Below are positions 16,715 to 20,422 of a DNA stretch of 20,422 nucleotides, in pieces. The translations under genes were made by a program, and so were the position numbers. The DNA is taken from NCBI GenBank assembly GCA_000316135.1, contig JH994018.1, forward strand, positions 3,752 to 24,173, read 5' to 3'. The first letter of the stretch is position 1, and every line of letters starts with the position of its first letter. Under the pieces are notes generated by a model. It worked only from the letters and a program-made list of their open reading frames with translations. It searched no databases and had not been told where the DNA came from. Source of the DNA: Trachipleistophora hominis. Lineage: Eukaryota > Microsporidia > Pleistophoridae.

Positions 16715-17506
16715 TCATTAAGAACTCCTAATTCGTGGTAATAAGAAGGCAAGATTTCTTACCAAAGTTTGTTTAATCATCATGATCATATACATCTTCG
16801 GGTCAATCATATTCGTTCGGCCAGCTAAAACCGATTATAACAATCGACCGGTACATAACTGAAGATTAGGGTATTAATTGTATTATTCAACATGCTAAAA
16901 CAACAGCGTTGTAGACAATTTATAAGATTTTGTTTTATTCAAAAATAAAATATTGATATGAACAATATTATTGTAGAGATATATATCGAATTAAAACTTT
17001 TTTCATGTTCCAGCAGCAAAAAATATGAGGTAAAGGAATAATTTTTTGTTTCTTACGGAAAAGGAAACCATGTCCCGTCAAACATCTCAATAAATATATT
17101 ATAACGTAATATGCTTAAAAAATTATGGCGTTAAAGTATGAGCAAACGACATATTTTATAGAATAAAAATAACAACATACCAAAGATGATTTGGTTACTA
17201 TTTTTATAGACAGCGATACCTTGTTTCCTCTTTAAGATGCAGCTTTTTTAAGAGTATCTTTATATCTTCATTACATCAGATCATATATACCCTTGTAATG
17301 GAGTAATTTCCCAAAATCACAGGCCGGTGGTCACGGTTGGTCATAGCTAATTAGGAGAGTACTTGTGATGTCAAGAGTGTATATTAATAACGGAAGCTCT
17401 TTGAACAACAAAGTAACTTAAAAATAAAACCTGTTATCATCCCTTTCCGCTCGAGTACTCCTCAAAAATACGATTACTTAACAGTTCAATTTTATTTCTT
17501 ATCATA

Positions 17507-19162
17507 TTATTGAACGTATTTGTTTATAACTTGTTCAACTTCTTCAAATAATTGCAAATTGTGATCAAGAATGGGAATTAAAGACACATAGTTTTGATTT
17601 AATGCCCAGATTACTGATACAAACTTCTTATATTCACTCATATAGGATAAAATTACTTCATATGTTTGTGGACAAAAGTTATCAGGGTTGTTAACTCTAG
17701 GTAACTCTCTCATAGATGAACATTCATCGGTTAACACAGCAATATCGCTAACGCTTTCAAGATGTTCTTGATTTGCCGTGCTATTCTCAACAGTTGAAGT
17801 CAATAATCCAATAAAAAGCGTAGCGTTGTCCGACCGAGGAATTATAATCTCATATAACAACCGTTCATATATATACGCTCTTGCTTTGTGTACCCAATTA
17901 ATTGCATTGGTGTTATCTGAACAATTTTTTCCATAGAATATGAGTATAGCATGCATTTTAGTTAGTATACTACCAAACAGGTTATTTATCTTATATGAAT
18001 ACGCTCTGAAATCATCGAATAAAGCAGGTTGTTCATTTTTTAATGTTCTCAAAATTGATATTATTTCTTTATTCTTTATTTTTATATTTACTAGTGATGC
18101 TTGTCTTATGATCTCTTCGATTCCCTGAAGGATGACATGTAACTCCTTGTATTTTTCAATAACGCTTTCGAAATATTTCTGCGAATCACAAAAAAAGATA
18201 AAACATGATATTTGCAGCCTTTTTACGTAGTCACCCATGTGATGGTTGTTCAAGTATTGAATTTCGTCAATAGTTAATAACGGCATAAGAACGAATCTAT
18301 CCATCATTAAAAAACGTTTGAATTGGTAATTTGAGTACCTGTTCAAGAGTTTTTTATATCGGTTTGCTAAAGCCCGAAAACCAGCATAACAAACATCATC
18401 TTCATATAATGAAAAAATTTCACTTTCAAAATTAGGTTGGATTGACGATATCAACGTTGGATTTTGACGTGTAGTGTTATAGAATTGTTTTTGTTCTATG
18501 CGTTCTATAAATGCTAGACTATAATGTACACTTTCATACGTATTCATTTGTGGCACAGGATTTGGATTGATGAAAGGGAGGTAAGTTGAAGGATTGAATA
18601 ATTGCATACCTTGGTTAGCAGCTTCATATGATGTGGGATTGGAGCTTTTTGATAAATCAGATGAACAAGTATAGGAAGAATGTAATTGCATACCTTGGTT
18701 AGCAGCTTCATATGATGTGGGATTGGTGCTTTTTGATAAATCAGATGAACAAGTATAGGAAGAATGTGTTGCATACATTTCGGCAAGATTGTGATCAGCG
18801 TCTTTTTGGTCTTTAACTAACAACTTGTTCTCAATTACAGCATGATTATGACCTGGCGTTGAACAATAGTTTACATATTTGTCATATTTTTGTTCTGGTG
18901 CTTGTAATTTAATCATCGTTTCCCTGGTTTGCCAATAATCGTCTAGTAATACTGTCGAAAAACCAAAAACTCCCGCTTGTGCCATATTCTCACCAAAAGG
19001 CATAGCAATTTTATTTTGACTGTCTTCATCATCCGGTGCTATTGAAATAACCTGGGTATCCTCCTTTGTTGGGTCCTCATCGGACGAAATTTCAGTATCT
19101 TCTTTAGCTGGTGTATACGTACTGCAACAAATTGATACAAAAAGAAAAACTATAACCAACAT
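17507..19162 (-). CDS. secreted orphan protein with signal peptide and a duplicated 28-residue unit
   Basis: Not assigned to a known family. The N-terminus MLVIVFLFVSICCS is a typical short signal peptide, with likely cleavage near residues 14-18. An acidic Thr/Asp/Glu segment follows (about 19-47), including two KEDT words. Residues 133-160 and 161-188 are a near-perfect tandem copy of a 28-residue unit starting HSSYTCSSDLSK and ending NQGMQL. The C-terminal about 330 residues look mostly alpha-helical, rich in Ile/Leu/Tyr/Phe, with scattered Cys. No transmembrane helix after the signal is obvious, so secretion is predicted, to the spore surface, wall or host; the destination is inference. 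The 551-codon frame starts at an ATG with GGCCC about 13 bases upstream and ends in TAA. Its AT-rich codon use matches the leucine-rich-repeat-like gene rather than the core genes. Confidence 0.8.
   Translation of the reverse strand: MLVIVFLFVSICCSTYTPAKEDTEISSDEDPTKEDTQVISIAPDDEDSQNKIAMPFGENMAQAGVFGFSTVLLDDYWQTRETMIKLQAPEQKYDKYVNYCSTPGHNHAVIENKLLVKDQKDADHNLAEMYATHSSYTCSSDLSKSTNPTSYEAANQGMQLHSSYTCSSDLSKSSNPTSYEAANQGMQLFNPSTYLPFINPNPVPQMNTYESVHYSLAFIERIEQKQFYNTTRQNPTLISSIQPNFESEIFSLYEDDVCYAGFRALANRYKKLLNRYSNYQFKRFLMMDRFVLMPLLTIDEIQYLNNHHMGDYVKRLQISCFIFFCDSQKYFESVIEKYKELHVILQGIEEIIRQASLVNIKIKNKEIISILRTLKNEQPALFDDFRAYSYKINNLFGSILTKMHAILIFYGKNCSDNTNAINWVHKARAYIYERLLYEIIIPRSDNATLFIGLLTSTVENSTANQEHLESVSDIAVLTDECSSMRELPRVNNPDNFCPQTYEVILSYMSEYKKFVSVIWALNQNYVSLIPILDHNLQLFEEVEQVINKYVQ
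18599..18768 (-). repeat. 84-bp in-frame tandem duplication in the secreted protein gene
   Basis: Two 84-base units lie back to back (boundary near 18684) and differ at only one or a few positions, for example GGAGCT versus GGTGCT on the plus strand. The unit length is exactly 28 codons, so the frame is kept. Such high identity implies a recent duplication. Each copy contributes one Cys and a Ser/Thr-rich stretch. Confidence 0.95.
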
Positions 19163-20422
19163 ATAAAATTGATAGGGCCTATGATATCTCTTATTATAAA
19201 AAGTTTATTACCAAAACAATCGGAAGAGCTTCCTTATATGATTATATGTTATCTTAAAGCTAAAAAATTTTAACTAATAACTAACGCATACCAAACAAAT
19301 GTTCATGGTGTTATAGTTTCGGATAATTTACTTCAATAATAATGTAGAATGTTGTAATAGTTCTTATTATGTTGATAAATAGATAAATATTTAGTATATT
19401 TTTACATATCTAGAAAATGTTTTAGTTCACAAGATTTTATTCTGGATATGAGCCAAAAAATAACAAAACCGGCTAATAAATCCTTTAATTAATAAAATGG
19501 TATACAGAATGTATTTATTATACATATTTTTTTTCTTCTTACTTCAGAATGTATAAAGTCTAAGAATCATTTATCAAGTCTGTTTCAACTACCGCAGTAA
19601 TTCCTGATGAGCTGTTTAAAACACAGAGTATGGCCTCATCCAGAAAACGTACAACTGATATTTTCTCACTTAATAATATCGCATGCAATTTATTTGAGTT
19701 TGAAAATGTAACTTTTCTTTATATACCTGGGATATCTGTGTTATTACTTTTTTAGATAAAAAGCATAAATAGCAAGTCACATAAAAAAGCAAGTCTTAAA
19801 GTAGAGTTTGTGGTTTTATTGCCCATAGCTCTCTTAAAGTCACAGAACGAATAAAAAACTATAATTTAATTGAATACCTATTATACATGGAATTTCATGT
19901 GTAATTTTATTCAATCAGAGACAATTCATTTAAAAACATTTACAAAACATGTTAACTATTCATATTCAACATCAAATTATGTAAATCAACATATTCGCTA
20001 CCAAAAGCTTACAATTGTTTTAATAATGTACTAGTGCTTTTTTTGGCCTCATGATTTTTAATTTTCAATGGCATCAACATATCACGTTAGGCGATTCATC
20101 CGGTTCAATACATCTTCATAAAAGTATGTTTAACTATTATCACTGCACACTTCACCCAACTTAATGCACTCCTCTGGTCTGCTGGGACTGACTATGGCCA
20201 GCGACCTTTGGTTCATGGATCCAGTTCAATGTGTTCGATAACTTTTTTACTGTAATTTAGCACTTATTGCATATTATTTTTCAAGTTATCAGGGATTTTA
20301 ACACCACAATGCCGTCTTTCTTAAAAAAGTTTTATATACTTTGATAATTATCGCTATTTTTGCCTCGCTTCCCATTATTCATATTAATAAAAAGACAACC
20401 TGCAAGCTGATTGGTCAGTTTC
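19163..20422. other. AT-rich right end, no intact gene seen
   Basis: No long frame is present. On the minus strand about 19559-19723 is open for about 55 codons, ending in TAG, with balanced composition (for example VVRFLDEAILCVLNSSSG). A second open piece in another frame leads into it from about 19780, so a frameshifted relic is possible. A GC-richer patch at 20160-20230 has short protein-like frames broken by stops. Neither gives a recognisable domain. The remainder is AT-rich spacer. Confidence 0.4.
19171..19180 (-). promoter_or_regulatory. CCC-like motif upstream of the secreted protein gene
   Basis: On the coding strand the sequence AGGCCCTATC lies about 13 bases before the ATG at 19162. 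Short CCC- or GGG-like elements immediately upstream of start codons are described for many microsporidian genes. Here it stands out against AT-rich surroundings. Comparable words precede the RhoGEF (CCC at 4630-4632), TBC (GGG at the ATG) and deubiquitinase (CCC at 10452-10454) starts. A functional role is inferred. Confidence 0.45.

Larger units (their letters stand above)
14945..17506. other. 2.6 kb AT-rich gene-poor stretch
   Basis: No convincing full-length gene is present. It holds a locally GC-richer island (15730-16120), a 74-codon frame at 16490-16714, and a minus-strand stretch at about 17272-17477 that is open for about 66 codons apart from two stops. The rest is AT-rich with short hairpin-like words, such as AATATTGATATGAACAATATT split around 16950-16972. 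A decayed mobile element or dead orphan gene is possible, but no diagnostic motif is seen. Confidence 0.5.

Noticed and set aside
17272..17477. Minus-strand stretch of about 66 codons with only two stops, reading somewhat like a polyprotein fragment
   Set aside because: With six frames to choose from, two stops in 66 codons is not significant. No retrotransposon motif is visible.

Overview
The window looks like nuclear DNA of a microsporidian, most likely from the Trachipleistophora/Vavraia group. Evidence for this: intron-free genes; ordinary eukaryotic regulators (a Rho exchange factor, a Rab GTPase-activating protein, a USP7-type deubiquitinase) in short divergent versions padded with Asn/Thr-rich or Asp/Gly-rich low complexity; an orphan leucine-rich-repeat-like gene; a secreted orphan; and CCC/GGG motifs just upstream of several start codons. 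The genus is inference. No bacterial ribosome-binding sites or operon structure are seen.

All five gene loci lie on the minus strand. The left half (1.5-10.4 kb) is a core block: a RhoGEF-CNH protein (1545-4592), a TBC-domain Rab-GAP (5174-6343) and a MATH-USP deubiquitinase (7132-10425). Two spacers, of about 0.6 and 0.8 kb, separate them. Each spacer is a simple-sequence tract that switches from G-rich to C-rich on the plus strand. The second has a 16-bp perfect inverted repeat at the switch.

The right half (10.4-20.4 kb) is more AT-rich and looks like an accessory region. It holds a 48-50 bp tandem repeat close upstream of the deubiquitinase, other short repeats, an 18-bp minisatellite that is open on both strands, a large leucine-rich-repeat-like gene with two compensating frameshifts (12107-14944), a 2.6 kb gene-poor stretch, and a secreted orphan protein with an 84-bp in-frame duplication (17507-19162). 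The left end (1-1544) and right end (19163-20422) show only decayed open stretches and AT-rich repeats.

The three core genes fit separate signalling roles: Rho1/cell-wall control, Rab/vesicle traffic and ubiquitin removal. Nothing shows that they act together. The right-half genes fit the lineage-specific, rapidly evolving families that microsporidia carry. I found no convincing tRNA, rRNA, CRISPR array or intact mobile element.
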